This document shows positions 49,882 to 59,961 of a DNA stretch of 64,000 nucleotides, one piece after another (position 1 is the first letter of the stretch; the number at the start of each line of letters is the position of its first letter). Source of the stretch: Beijerinckiaceae bacterium (GTDB lineage: Bacteria > Pseudomonadota > Alphaproteobacteria > Rhizobiales > Beijerinckiaceae); NCBI GenBank assembly GCA_019745195.1, contig JAIETL010000046.1, forward strand, positions 18,099 through 82,098, written 5' to 3'. The notes beneath the pieces were generated by a model. The model saw only the letters and a list, made by a program, of their open reading frames with translations, was not told where the DNA came from and searched no databases. A program made the translations under genes and the position numbers.

Positions 49882-51057
49882 CTATCGCGACAGAGCCGTC
49901 CAGCGCCCGCCGGCTTTCGATGATTTCACCGCCGTCTCGATGAAGGCGACGCCCTTGACCCCGTCGGACACGGTCGGGAAATGGCAGTCCGCCGGCTGCT
50001 CTTCCCCGCTGCGGGCGGCGCGGATGGCTTCGGCGATCTCGGAATAAAGCGTCGCAAAACCTTCGAGATAGCCCTCGGGATGGCCGGCCGGGATGCGCGT
50101 CACCCGCGCCGCGGCGGCGTTGGCGGCGCCGGTCGCTCGCGAGATCACCCGCGTCGCCTCGCCGAACGGCGACCAGCGGAGCTGGTTGGGCTGCTCCTGG
50201 CGCCAGTCGAGGCCGCCCCTCTCGCCATAGACCCGGATGCGCAGGGCGTTCTCGTTGCCCGGCGCGACCTGGCTCGCCCAGAGCTGGCCACGCGCGCCGT
50301 TCTCATAGCGCAGCATGATCGCGACATTATCGTCGAGCGCTCGGCCGGGCACGAAGCGCGTCAGCTCGGCGCACAGCGCGGTCGCGGTCAGGCCGGTGAC
50401 GTAATCGGCGAGGTTGTAGGCATGGGTCCCGATATCGCCGATGCAGCCGCCCGCGCCGGCGCGGGACGGGTCGGTGCGCCAGCCGGCCTGTTTCTGGCCG
50501 GTCTCCTCCAGCCGCGAGGTCAGCCAGTCCTGCGCGTACTCGACCTGGACGATCCGGACCTTGCCGATCTCGCCGGCGGCGACCATGGCGCGGGCGTGGC
50601 GCACCATCGGGTAGCCGGTGTAGTTGTGCGTCACGGCGAAGATCAGCCCGCTGTCGCGCACCAGGCGCTCCAGCCTCAGCGCGTCCTTCAGCGTCGTCGT
50701 CAGCGGCTTGTCGCAGATCACATGGATGCCGGCCTTGAGAAAGGGTTCCGCGACGGCTGCATGCAGGTGGTTGGGCGTCACGATAGCGACGGCCTCGATG
50801 CCGTCCTTCAGCCGCGCCTCGCGCCGGGCCATCGCCTTGTAGTCGTCATAGATGCGGGCCGGATCGAGCCCCAGCGCCGCGCCGGAGCGCTGAGCTTTCT
50901 CCGGCGTCGCAGCGAGCGCTCCAGCGACCAGAATGTAATGATCGTCGAGCCGCGCCGCGATCCGGTGGACCGCGCCGATGAAAGCGCCTTCGCCGCCGCC
51001 GACCATGCCGAGCCGGATGCGGCCCGCGCCGACGCCGTCCCTGCAACCCTCGACCAT
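49882..51057 (-). CDS. Gfo/Idh/MocA family oxidoreductase
   Basis: A 391-residue NAD(P)-dependent dehydrogenase of the Gfo/Idh/MocA family, which oxidises or reduces sugars and cyclitols. The Rossmann motif GMVGGGEGAFIG is near residue 17-28, the active-site Lys lies in CDKPLTTT, and the His of GDIGTHAYNL is the usual second catalytic residue. It starts three bases after the TIM-barrel isomerase gene, so the two form a unit. They lie 256 bases upstream of the ABC-Dha operon on the same strand with no terminator visible between, so a joint pathway is plausible. The substrate is unknown. Confidence 0.9.
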   Translation of the reverse strand: MVEGCRDGVGAGRIRLGMVGGGEGAFIGAVHRIAARLDDHYILVAGALAATPEKAQRSGAALGLDPARIYDDYKAMARREARLKDGIEAVAIVTPNHLHAAVAEPFLKAGIHVICDKPLTTTLKDALRLERLVRDSGLIFAVTHNYTGYPMVRHARAMVAAGEIGKVRIVQVEYAQDWLTSRLEETGQKQAGWRTDPSRAGAGGCIGDIGTHAYNLADYVTGLTATALCAELTRFVPGRALDDNVAIMLRYENGARGQLWASQVAPGNENALRIRVYGERGGLDWRQEQPNQLRWSPFGEATRVISRATGAANAAAARVTRIPAGHPEGYLEGFATLYSEIAEAIRAARSGEEQPADCHFPTVSDGVKGVAFIETAVKSSKAGGRWTALSR

Positions 51058-51060
51058 CGC

Positions 51061-52128
51061 TCAGCCTCCTCGCGTCAGCCCCAGCAGCCGGTCGATCCGC
51101 GCCTGGTCGATCGAGCCGCCGGCGAAATCATCGAACGCCTTCTCCGTGACGCGGATGATGTGGCCTTCGATGAAGGGGGCTCCCTCGCGCGCACCGTCCT
51201 CCGGGTGCTTCAGGCAGCATTCCCATTCCAGCACCGCCCAGGAATCATAACCATGGCCGGCGAGTCGCGAGAAGATCGACGAGAAATCGACCTGGCCGTC
51301 GCCGAGCGAGCGGAAGCGCCCGGCCCGGTTCAGCCAGGGCTGGTAGCCGGAATAGACGCCTTGGCGGCCATCGGGGTTGAACTCGGCGTCCTTGACGTGG
51401 AAGGCCTTGATGCGGCTGTGGTAGATGTCGATGAAGGCGAGATAGTCGAGCTGCATCAGCAGGAAATGGCTCGGATCGTAGTTGATGCAGCAGCGCGGAT
51501 GCCCCTCGAGCGTGTCGAGGAACAGCTCGAAGCTCGCGCCATCGAAGACGTCTTCGCCGGGATGAATCTCGTAGCAGACGTCGCAACCGGCCGCGTCGAA
51601 GGCATCGAGGATCGGCCGCCAGCGCGTTGCGAGTTCGGCGAACGCGGTCTCGATCAGGCCGGCCGGGCGCTGCGGCCAGGGGTAGACGAAGGGCCAGGCG
51701 AGCGCGCCGGGGAAGGTCACATGGGCCTCAAGCCCGAGGTTGCCGGAAGCCTTGGCCGCCAGCAACATCTGCGTCACCGCCCAGTCCTGACGCGCCCTCG
51801 GATCGCCATGGACCGCCTCTGGCGCGAAGGCGTCGAAGGCTGCGTCATAGGCCGGGTTCACCGCGATGAGCTGCCCCTGCAGATGGGTCGACAGCTCGGT
51901 GATGGCCACGCCGTTCTCCGCCGCGACGCCCTTGAGTTCGTCGCAATAGGTCTTGCTCTCGGCGGCTTTGGCGAGATCGAACAGCCTTGCATCCCAGCTT
52001 GGAACCTGCACGCCGCGATAGCCGAGGCCACCGGCCCATTTCGTGATCGCGGGCCAGGAGTTGAACGGCGCCGCGTCGCCCGCGAACTGCGCCAGGAAGA
52101 TGGCCGGTCCCTTCATCGTCGCCGGCAT
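51061..52128 (-). CDS. sugar phosphate isomerase/epimerase (TIM barrel)
   Basis: A 355-residue AP-endonuclease-2-like TIM barrel, the fold of xylose-isomerase-like sugar isomerases and epimerases. Metal-ligand segments are visible: CYEIHPGEDVFDG, NYDPSHFLLM, FHVKDAEF and VLEWECCLKHP. ATG 52128 (MPATMKGPAIFLAQF) is preceded by AAGGGAA; the upstream extension to 52197 is not conserved-looking. This protein type is commonly paired with a Gfo/Idh/MocA dehydrogenase in rhizobial sugar operons, as here. Whether it acts on a free or phosphorylated sugar cannot be told. Confidence 0.9.
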   Translation of the reverse strand: MPATMKGPAIFLAQFAGDAAPFNSWPAITKWAGGLGYRGVQVPSWDARLFDLAKAAESKTYCDELKGVAAENGVAITELSTHLQGQLIAVNPAYDAAFDAFAPEAVHGDPRARQDWAVTQMLLAAKASGNLGLEAHVTFPGALAWPFVYPWPQRPAGLIETAFAELATRWRPILDAFDAAGCDVCYEIHPGEDVFDGASFELFLDTLEGHPRCCINYDPSHFLLMQLDYLAFIDIYHSRIKAFHVKDAEFNPDGRQGVYSGYQPWLNRAGRFRSLGDGQVDFSSIFSRLAGHGYDSWAVLEWECCLKHPEDGAREGAPFIEGHIIRVTEKAFDDFAGGSIDQARIDRLLGLTRGG

Positions 52129-52993
52129 CGGCTTGTTCCCTTCAGCAGTGCATGGAGGTGAAAGCATCCGTGGACGCATGGTCAACGTCAACACCATGAC
52201 CGCATGATCAACTGCGCGACCGGAAAAGACCGCTACTGCCAGTCGACTGTAGCTTCCGATATGATAGCGATGAATGCCCGCTTATGCCGCTGCCCAGAAC
52301 GTCCAGCGAGTGCTGGGCCGGCTGCGAGGGGCGATCGAAGCGCGGCTTCGATAGAAGACGCTGGAGATGGCAGGCGCCGCGAGCTTCCGGGCGGCGTCGA
52401 GTCCAACTGCCTCGCCGTGCATGTCATGGCGCTTATCCGAGGACTGTCGAGGCTGGCGCGAGACGGGGTGTCGCGGGACATGCTGCTGCGCGTCGCTCAC
52501 ACAGCCCTGTCGGTTTGGCCGCAAGAACCGAACGCCAACTATCCGAAAGACCGATGACGAATGCCGGGCTTGGGGCCTCTCGGGAATCTCAGGAGGCGTG
52601 AAGGGTTTCGGATGCCGGCCCATGCGCACGGGTCTGGAGCGGGCTGAGGGCCGGCGTGAACGACAGTAAAGCTGCTCGTCGGTACGTGCCAATACAGTAA
52701 CGAGGAAAAGCAAGGTCTTTTTCTGGAATAATGAAGCCGTTATACTACGTAGTCGGCAAACACAGATATTTTATGAACCGGCTAATTGATTGTTTCCTGG
52801 GCTGTCTGAATGTTTCTGTTTTTCATTGATCTGTCATTTCGAGCCCCTACTGATCCTGGACGATGGTTAACGCTTTATGGCGCATGGTGCGAGCCGGGGT
52901 CGTCGGCCTCGTCGCAGCTCGCGTTGTGCAGCCTCCTTTCCTTGCCGCTGCCGACAGCAAGGCCCTGTCGCGTCCTCCCGGGAGCAGACTTCG
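52129..52993. other. 865-base intergenic region, no supported gene
   Basis: This gap separates the divergent isomerase gene and the giant RTX nuclease gene. Short open frames exist on both strands (for example 52,204-52,557 plus and 52,282-52,713 minus), but their products are Arg/Pro/Ser-rich, lack recognisable motifs and mirror each other, so I do not call them. The part from about 52,680 to 52,870 is clearly richer in A+T than its surroundings, contains a perfect 10-bp palindrome ACTACGTAGT (52744-52753), and is the likely promoter region for the RTX gene. Confidence 0.6.
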
Positions 52994-55900
52994 ATGTCCA
53001 ATGCCTATTTCTCGCTCGCCAGCGGCGATCTCACTCAGAACTGGTCCAATCCCGGCCAGATCATCGCCAATGACGACTGGAGCGGCGTGCCGAGCATCGT
53101 CGGCTATCTCGGGGACGTCGACGCAGGAAGCCCCACCTCCGTCGATCCGAGGACGCTGACGAATGCTGCGCTCGGCGCGATCGACGTCATCGCCAACCAG
53201 ACCAACCCGAACGGCTTGAGCAATGGCGGCGTCGCGGAATTCGCGATTACCGATCCAACTGTGGCGCTGCAAGGCTCCGGCACGGCCGACGCTCCGAGCC
53301 TGGTGTTCTATCTCGACGCCACCGGCCGACAGAACGTGACCGTCGCCTTCAACGCGCGGGACATCGACGGCTCCCCGGACAATGCGGCCCAGCAGCTCGC
53401 CGTCCAGTATCGCGTCGGCGGCACGGGAAGCTGGACCAATGTTACCGGCGGCTATTTCGCCGATGTCACCACCGGCGGCTCCGCGACGCAGGTCACGCCG
53501 GTCTCGCTGGTGCTGCCAGCCGCTGTGAACGGCCAGGCACAGGTCGAGGTCCGAATCCTGACCGTCAATGCCGGCGGCAATGACGAATGGGTCGGCATCG
53601 ACGACATCGTCGTCTCCAGCGCGCCATCCGGCGGCCCGGCCCCGATCACGATCGCGTCCCTGATGGTCGACGCCACTTCCAAGCCCGAAGGCGACAGCTT
53701 CAACTACACGGTGACGCTGAGCGCGCCCGTCGCCGCCGACACCGTTGTCACGCTGGCTGCCACCGGTGCGACGGCCGATCTCGCGGCGGTTCCCGCGACG
53801 GTCACCGTGCTCGCCGGCCAGAGCACGGCGAATTTCGTCGTGACGACGGTCGAGGACGCGGTCGCCGAACTCGACGAGAGCTTCACCATCACCGCCACGC
53901 TCGGGGCGTCCTCTCAGGCGGCGAGCGCCACCATCGCCAATGACGACGGCGTCGCGCTTACGCTGATCAGCGCGATCCAGGGCTCCGGTCTCGCCAGCAC
54001 CCGCGTCGGCCAGACCGTGACGGTCGAGGCCATCGTCGTCGGCGACTTCCAGAGCAATGACGCCGATACCGCTCGCAATCTCGGCGGCTTCTGGGTGCAG
54101 GAAGAGGCGACCGACTCCGACGGCAACGTGCTGACCTCGGAAGGTATCTTCGTCTCCGCCGCCAGCCTCGGCCTCAACGTGCAGGTCGGCGACAAGGTCC
54201 AGGTGACCGGCGTCGTCGCCGAGAGCTTCGGCAATACCGAGCTCAACGCCTCCGCCGTCACCGTCGTCCAGGCCGGCGCCCTCACCATCGCCGAAGTCAA
54301 CGCGATGGCGGTCGAGATCGACCTGCCGACGCTGGGCGTGCAGACCGCATCGAACGGAACCTACGTCGCCGATCTCGAGCGCTATGAGGGCATGCTGGTC
54401 CGCTTCCCCGAGACGCTGACCATCACCGAGCAGTTCAACCTCGACCAGTTCGGCGAGATCAGGCTGACGCAGGGCGAGCGCCCGAACTCCTACACGGTCG
54501 ACAGCGACGCCAGCGTCGCGGGCTTCGACGCGCATATCCGCGACATCGCCTCGCGCTCGATCGTCTTCGACGACGGCCGCAGCGTCTCGAACCCCAATCT
54601 CGACAACACGGTGGTCGACGGCGACTACAACGCCACGACCGCGCCGCGCATGGGCGACACGATCACCGGCCTGACCGGCGTGCTTGACTACGACTTCAAC
54701 CAGTTCCGCGTGCATGCGGTGGAGAACGGCGTCGGAATCAACGACGTCGTCTCGGCCAATCCGCGCCCGGCGACCTACCCGGACGTCGGCGGCACGCTGA
54801 AGATCGCCAGCTTCAACGTGCTGAACTACTTCACCACGCTGGACAACGGCCAGCAGACCGCCAACGGCTTCGAGCCGCGCGGCGCGGAGACGAGCGTCGA
54901 GTTCGACCGGCAGACCGCCAAGCTCGTCAACACCATCACCGCGCTCGACGCCGACGTGCTCGGCCTGATGGAGCTCGAGAACAACTTCATCGACAACGCG
55001 GCTGGCAACGCCATCGACTATCTGGTCGATCAGCTCAATCTCTCCTATCGGACCACGTTCGAACTGCCGGCCGACTTCGTGAAGTATGACTGGGTCCGTC
55101 CCGGCCAGGACTTCGTTGGCGGCGACGCGATCGCGGTCGGCTTCATCTACGACGTCACTTCGATCAGCGTCTCGTTCGGCACGCAGGTCGCGATCCTCGA
55201 CGACAGCGACGTCTCCGCCGAACTGCTCGAGCAGAGCACGATCGACGCGATCTTCAACGGCGCCAACACCAGCCGCGCCGCGCTCGCCGTGACCTTCGAG
55301 GAGATCGCCACCGGCGGCGAGTTCACCGCGGTCGTCAACCATTTCAAGTCCAAGGGCGGCTCCGGCACTGGCCCCGACGCCAACGTCAACGACGGCAATG
55401 GCGGTTGGAACAACCAGCGCGAACTCGCCTCCAAGGCGCTGCTCGAATGGCTCGGGACCGATCCGACGGGCTCGACCGACGAGGACATCGTCATCCTCGG
55501 CGACATCAACGCCTACGACAAGGAAGACCCGATCGATGTGCTGGTCGAAGCCGGCTACACCGATCAGGGCGCGGGCAGCTACGGCTACGTCTTCGACGGT
55601 CAGAAGGGTTCGCTCGACCACATCCTGACCAATGCAAGTCTGACCACGCAGGTCACTGGCGTCGCCGACTGGCACATCAACGCCGACGAGGCGGACGCCA
55701 CCGACTACCAGCTCAACTTCAACGCGGACCTGACCACCAACGAGCGTGATCCCTCGATCTTTGATCCGGAGGTCATCGCCCGCGTCTCCGACCATGATCC
55801 GATCATCATCGGCTTCGACCTGACGGAGGAGCCCGTGTCCACGCCCGCCTTTACGCTCCAGCTCCTGCACCTCTCCGACGGCGAGGCCGGGCTGCTGGCC

Positions 55901-58900
55901 GGCTCCACCGCCAAAAACCTCGCGGCGCTGGTCGACGCCTTCGACGACGACTACGCCAACACGCTGATCCTGTCGGGCGGCGACACCTTCCTGCCCGGCC
56001 CGTTCCTGGCGGCGGGAACCGATCCCTCGGTGATCCCGACGCTCAACGCCGTCAGCGGTTCGACGATCGCGGCCAATGCGACGGTCGCCATCGGCGCGGT
56101 CGACACTGCGATCCACAACGCGATCGGCGTCGAGGTCTCGGCCATCGGCAACCATGAATTCGATCTCGGCTCGACCGCATTCGCCGCAAGCTTCACGCCC
56201 GGCGGCGGCTTCGTCGGCGCGAACTACGCGCTGGTCAGCGCCAATCTCGACTTCTCCGGCGACAGCGCCCTCAATCCGCGCTTCACCAACACGGTCGGCA
56301 ACGGCGAGACGCCGACCGCGCTCGCGGGCACGCTGAAGGGCCGCATCGCGCCGGCCGTCGTGGTCGAGAAGGGCGGCGAGAAGATCGGCGTCATCGGCGT
56401 GACCACCCAGATCCTGGAGGCGATCTCCTCGCCGACCGGGACCGAGGTGAAGGGCTTCCCCGGCGGCCCCGGCGCCAATGGCGAGCGCGACGACATGGTG
56501 CTGCTGGCCGCGCAGCTCCAGCCGATCATCGACGAGCTGCGCTCCGAGGGGATCGATAAGATCATCCTCACCGCGCATCTCCAGAACATCGCCAACGAGA
56601 AGCTGCTCGCCACCCTGCTCAACGGCGTCGACATCATCCTGGCGGCGGGCTCCAACACCCGTCTCGGCGACGCCGACGACGAGGCGCAGGCCTTCCCCGG
56701 CCATGCGGCCGACTTCGCCGACACCTATCCGCTGGTCATCACCGATGCCGGCGGCGGCGCGACGCTGATCGTCAACACCGATAACGAATACACCTATCTC
56801 GGCCGCCTCAAGGTCGATTTCGATGCGCAGGGCAACATCATCGCCGAGAACCTCGCCGCCGACGCCGCCATCAACGGCGCCTACGCCTCGACCGCCGAGA
56901 ACGTCGCCGAAGCCTGGGGTACGACGGTCGACACTCTCGAGAACACGGCCTTCGCCGACGGCACCAAGGGCGACAAGGTCCGCGACCTCACCGACGCCGT
57001 CGGCAATGTGATCGCAGTCAAGGACGGCAACGTCTTCGGCTTCACCGATGTCTATCTCGAAGGCGAGCGCGCCTTCGTGCGCAGCGAGGAGACCAATCTC
57101 GGCTCGCTCTCGGCCGACGCCAACGCCTTTGCCCTGCGCGAGGCGCTGGGCGCGTCCGAGGACGCGATCATCGTCTCGTTCAAGAACGGCGGCGGCATCC
57201 GCGCCCAGATCGGCACGCTGTCCGCGCCCGATCCGGTCGACGGTTCGGTCGACAAGCTGCCGCCGCCGGCCAATCCGGACGCCGGCAAGCCCGAGGGCGG
57301 CGTCTCGCAGCTCGACATCGAAAACTCGCTGCGCTTCAACAACCAGCTCATGGCCTTCGACACGACGGCGGCCGGCCTCAAGGCGCTGCTCGAACACGGC
57401 GTCGCGGCGGGCACGCTTCAGGGCCGCTTCCCGCAGATCGGCGGCGTCTCCTTCTCCTGGGACCCGGATCTTCCGGCTGGCAGCCGCGTCAGCGACATCG
57501 CGCTGGTCGGCGGCGAAGGCGTCTCCTACGCGCTTTACGACAATGGCGTGCTGCAGGCGGGCGCCCCTTCCACGATCACGGTGGTGACGCTGAACTTCCT
57601 CGCCAATGGCGGCGACGGCTACCCGGCGAAGGCCAATGGCCAGAACTTCCGCTATCTGCTCGCCGACGGCAGCCTGTCGGCCCCGGTCAGCGAGGCGCTC
57701 AACTTCACCGATCCCGCGGTGATCGCCGCCAACACGCCCGCCGGCAGCACGCTGCTCGGCGAGCAGCAGGCGCTGGCGATGTACATGCAGACCTTCCACG
57801 GCACCGAAGCCGAGGCCTTCGACGAGGCCGATACGCCGGTCCAGCTCGACGAGCGCATCCAGAACCTGAACTTCCGCAACGACACGGTGCTCGACGACGC
57901 CGTCGACGCGCCGGTCGGCACCGACGGCGACGACGTGCTAGCCGGCCGGCCCTTCGGCGAGACGATCCTAGCGGGCGCGGGCGACGACATCGTGTTCGCC
58001 GGTTCCGGCAATGACCGGGTCGAGGGCGGCGAGGGCGACGACCTGCTCGACGGCGAAGCCGGCGACGACATGCTGCTCGGCCAGGGCGGCGACGACGAAC
58101 TGATCGGCGGGGCGGGCAACGACCGGCTCGAAGGCGGCGAGGGCGACGACACGCTCGACGGCGGCGAGGGCGACGACCTGCTGATCGGCGGCGCGGGCGC
58201 GGACACCCTCATCGGCGGCGCGGGCAACGACTCGATCCTCGCGAATGCGGGCGACGAGGTCGATGGCGGCGAGGGCGACGACCTCGTCGTCGTCGATGGC
58301 GAGGAGGGCGACGTGACGCGCGTCGCGGTTGGCGACGGCGACGACGAGGTGATCAACACCAGCACCGGCCGGATCGCGGGAGGCGTCGCGATGGGCGCAG
58401 GCAACGACAGGCTCGGCAATTCCGGCCTGATCCTGCCGCAGGGCGGCGTCGCTATCGACATGGGCGACGGCGACGACATCGTGAACCTCTTTGTCGGAAC
58501 CAATCTCTCCGGCGCGATCCTGCTCGGCGTGGGCCATGACCGCCTGACCGTCGATCAATCCATCGGTATCGACCTGACCGTCGAGGCCGGCGACGGCGAC
58601 GATGACATCACCACCGCGATCGGCGACGATGTGATCCGCGCCGGCGACGGCGAGGACCGTATCTTCGCCGGCGCCGGAAACGACGTGATCGACGCTGGAG
58701 CGGGCGACGACACGATCCTGGCCGATCTCGGCGACGACATCATCGACGGTGGGGCGGGCTTCGACACGCTCTTCCTGGCGCAGGCGACCGGACCCGTCAC
58801 GGTTGATTTCGCGGCGGGCAAGGTGTCCGGCTCGGGCATCGGTTCGGACAGCTTCGTCAATATCGAGAAGCTGCTCTTCGGAGCCGGCAACGACATCGTC

Positions 58901-59482
58901 ACCGGCAACAACGGCGACGACGCGTTCGACGGCGGCCTGGGCAACGACACGCTCAAGGGCGGGGCCGGCAACGACACGCTGTTCGGCGACGAGGGCGACG
59001 ATGCGATCAACGGCGGCTCGGGCGACGACATCGTCCAGGGCGGCAACGGCGTCGACAGGCTGACGGGCGGCTCGGGTCTCGACCGGATCGACGGCGGCGC
59101 CGGCGACGATCTGATCGACGCCGGCTCCGGCAATGACATCGTGCTCGGCGGTGCCGGAAACGACGTCATCGACGGCGGCTCGGGCGACGACCGGATCGAG
59201 GGCGGTGCGGGCGCCGACATCCTAACCGGCGGCTCGGGTCGCGACGCCTTCGTGTTCGCGGCGGGTTTTGGTCGGGACACCGTGACCGACTTCCGCAGCA
59301 CGGGTTCGAGCGCCGACGTGTTGGAATTCGACATCGGCCTCTTTGCCGGTTTCGACGACGCGATGGACGCGGCGACGCAGGTCGGCGGCGACGCGATCTT
59401 CACGATCGACGCCAACACCACGCTGACGCTTCAGAACGTACAGCTCACCAGCCTGGCCGCCGACGACTTCCGCTTCGTCTGA
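52994..59482 (+). CDS. secreted nuclease / 5'-nucleotidase fusion with RTX repeats
   Basis: A 2162-residue mosaic. Order: N-terminal beta domain (1-210), Calx-beta-like domain (about 216-319), OB-fold domain as in ExeM/NucH nucleases (322-440), endonuclease/exonuclease/phosphatase domain (about 601-940) with [28 protein letters not shown] and SDHDP; a calcineurin-like phosphoesterase (from about 953) with SGGDTFLPG and GNHEFDLG; the 5'-nucleotidase C-terminal domain (about 1346-1540) with FKNGGGIRA and NGGDGYP; RTX calcium-binding nonapeptides GGxGxDxLx (about 1640-2083); and a C-terminal secretion region ending DDFRFV. There is no Sec signal, consistent with type I secretion. ATG 52994 is chosen for its GGGAG and sensible start MSNAYFSL. 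Predicted role: degrade extracellular DNA and release phosphate. Confidence 0.9.
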   Translation: MSNAYFSLASGDLTQNWSNPGQIIANDDWSGVPSIVGYLGDVDAGSPTSVDPRTLTNAALGAIDVIANQTNPNGLSNGGVAEFAITDPTVALQGSGTADAPSLVFYLDATGRQNVTVAFNARDIDGSPDNAAQQLAVQYRVGGTGSWTNVTGGYFADVTTGGSATQVTPVSLVLPAAVNGQAQVEVRILTVNAGGNDEWVGIDDIVVSSAPSGGPAPITIASLMVDATSKPEGDSFNYTVTLSAPVAADTVVTLAATGATADLAAVPATVTVLAGQSTANFVVTTVEDAVAELDESFTITATLGASSQAASATIANDDGVALTLISAIQGSGLASTRVGQTVTVEAIVVGDFQSNDADTARNLGGFWVQEEATDSDGNVLTSEGIFVSAASLGLNVQVGDKVQVTGVVAESFGNTELNASAVTVVQAGALTIAEVNAMAVEIDLPTLGVQTASNGTYVADLERYEGMLVRFPETLTITEQFNLDQFGEIRLTQGERPNSYTVDSDASVAGFDAHIRDIASRSIVFDDGRSVSNPNLDNTVVDGDYNATTAPRMGDTITGLTGVLDYDFNQFRVHAVENGVGINDVVSANPRPATYPDVGGTLKIASFNVLNYFTTLDNGQQTANGFEPRGAETSVEFDRQTAKLVNTITALDADVLGLMELENNFIDNAAGNAIDYLVDQLNLSYRTTFELPADFVKYDWVRPGQDFVGGDAIAVGFIYDVTSISVSFGTQVAILDDSDVSAELLEQSTIDAIFNGANTSRAALAVTFEEIATGGEFTAVVNHFKSKGGSGTGPDANVNDGNGGWNNQRELASKALLEWLGTDPTGSTDEDIVILGDINAYDKEDPIDVLVEAGYTDQGAGSYGYVFDGQKGSLDHILTNASLTTQVTGVADWHINADEADATDYQLNFNADLTTNERDPSIFDPEVIARVSDHDPIIIGFDLTEEPVSTPAFTLQLLHLSDGEAGLLAGSTAKNLAALVDAFDDDYANTLILSGGDTFLPGPFLAAGTDPSVIPTLNAVSGSTIAANATVAIGAVDTAIHNAIGVEVSAIGNHEFDLGSTAFAASFTPGGGFVGANYALVSANLDFSGDSALNPRFTNTVGNGETPTALAGTLKGRIAPAVVVEKGGEKIGVIGVTTQILEAISSPTGTEVKGFPGGPGANGERDDMVLLAAQLQPIIDELRSEGIDKIILTAHLQNIANEKLLATLLNGVDIILAAGSNTRLGDADDEAQAFPGHAADFADTYPLVITDAGGGATLIVNTDNEYTYLGRLKVDFDAQGNIIAENLAADAAINGAYASTAENVAEAWGTTVDTLENTAFADGTKGDKVRDLTDAVGNVIAVKDGNVFGFTDVYLEGERAFVRSEETNLGSLSADANAFALREALGASEDAIIVSFKNGGGIRAQIGTLSAPDPVDGSVDKLPPPANPDAGKPEGGVSQLDIENSLRFNNQLMAFDTTAAGLKALLEHGVAAGTLQGRFPQIGGVSFSWDPDLPAGSRVSDIALVGGEGVSYALYDNGVLQAGAPSTITVVTLNFLANGGDGYPAKANGQNFRYLLADGSLSAPVSEALNFTDPAVIAANTPAGSTLLGEQQALAMYMQTFHGTEAEAFDEADTPVQLDERIQNLNFRNDTVLDDAVDAPVGTDGDDVLAGRPFGETILAGAGDDIVFAGSGNDRVEGGEGDDLLDGEAGDDMLLGQGGDDELIGGAGNDRLEGGEGDDTLDGGEGDDLLIGGAGADTLIGGAGNDSILANAGDEVDGGEGDDLVVVDGEEGDVTRVAVGDGDDEVINTSTGRIAGGVAMGAGNDRLGNSGLILPQGGVAIDMGDGDDIVNLFVGTNLSGAILLGVGHDRLTVDQSIGIDLTVEAGDGDDDITTAIGDDVIRAGDGEDRIFAGAGNDVIDAGAGDDTILADLGDDIIDGGAGFDTLFLAQATGPVTVDFAAGKVSGSGIGSDSFVNIEKLLFGAGNDIVTGNNGDDAFDGGLGNDTLKGGAGNDTLFGDEGDDAINGGSGDDIVQGGNGVDRLTGGSGLDRIDGGAGDDLIDAGSGNDIVLGGAGNDVIDGGSGDDRIEGGAGADILTGGSGRDAFVFAAGFGRDTVTDFRSTGSSADVLEFDIGLFAGFDDAMDAATQVGGDAIFTIDANTTLTLQNVQLTSLAADDFRFV

Positions 59483-59510
59483 GCTGAACAAGAACCTGCA
59501 ATCACCTCGG

Positions 59511-59538
59511 GAGGGCGCCTCGCGGCGCCCTCTTTCTT
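59511..59538 (+). terminator. rho-independent terminator of the RTX nuclease gene
   Basis: Stem GAGGGCGCC (59511-59519) and GGCGCCCTC (59524-59532), loop TCGC, tail TTTCTT. 29 bases after the stop codon. Confidence 0.9.
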
Positions 59539-59887
59539 GCGGGTTGGCGCAGGAAAAACGACACGGTGACGGGCTCGCGATCTCGGGCAGTGCATATTTG
59601 GGAAGTCCCGATAGGCGGCTCACGGCCGATCGGTCAGTAGAGCGATGCCGAAGCATCGCGACGGCGCACCCGTGCTTTGCATCAGCCTTGCGACCGGCCA
59701 TCGATCCAGGCAGTCCGTTCCGCAATTCCGTCGAGAGATCAGGTTCGGACGAACGCGCGCCCGCTGCACACGCATCGGCCGGCCTGAAGCCGGGGCCGGA
59801 TAGGGCACAGATCCACGCGGTTTGGATCGACGGCACCCGGCCGATGGATCGAGAGCTGTGCCGACAGGAGCGTTTGCCGCTGCCAAC

Positions 59888-59923
59888 AAAAAAAAGGGCA
59901 CGGCGGCTGTTGCCGTCGTGCCC
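59888..59923 (-). terminator. rho-independent terminator of the second RTX gene
   Basis: On the reverse strand, GGGCACGACGGC, a four-base loop and GCCGCCGTGCCC (one mismatch), followed by eight T residues. Located about 40 bases after the stop of the second RTX gene. Confidence 0.9.
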
Positions 59924-59961
59924 CCGAATGGTCATTGCCCGGGACGACTGGGCGATAGGCG

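Larger units (their letters stand above)
59483..59961. other. 479-base gap between convergent RTX genes
   Basis: Apart from the terminators at each side (59511-59538 plus and 59888-59923 minus) I see nothing here: open frames are short, Arg/Pro-rich and mirrored on both strands. Confidence 0.6.

Noticed and set aside
52204..52557. 117-codon frame upstream of the RTX nuclease
   Set aside because: No domain, no convincing ribosome-binding site, odd composition and competing frames on both strands.
52847..57799. 1650-codon open frame antisense to the RTX nuclease
   Set aside because: Only Val/Gly/Asp/Arg-rich pseudo-repeats; the opposite strand holds complete catalytic domains.
57900..59240. 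Tandem DNA repeats that could suggest a CRISPR or satellite
   Set aside because: The periodicity comes from codons of RTX nonapeptides; units vary, have no spacers and keep one reading frame.
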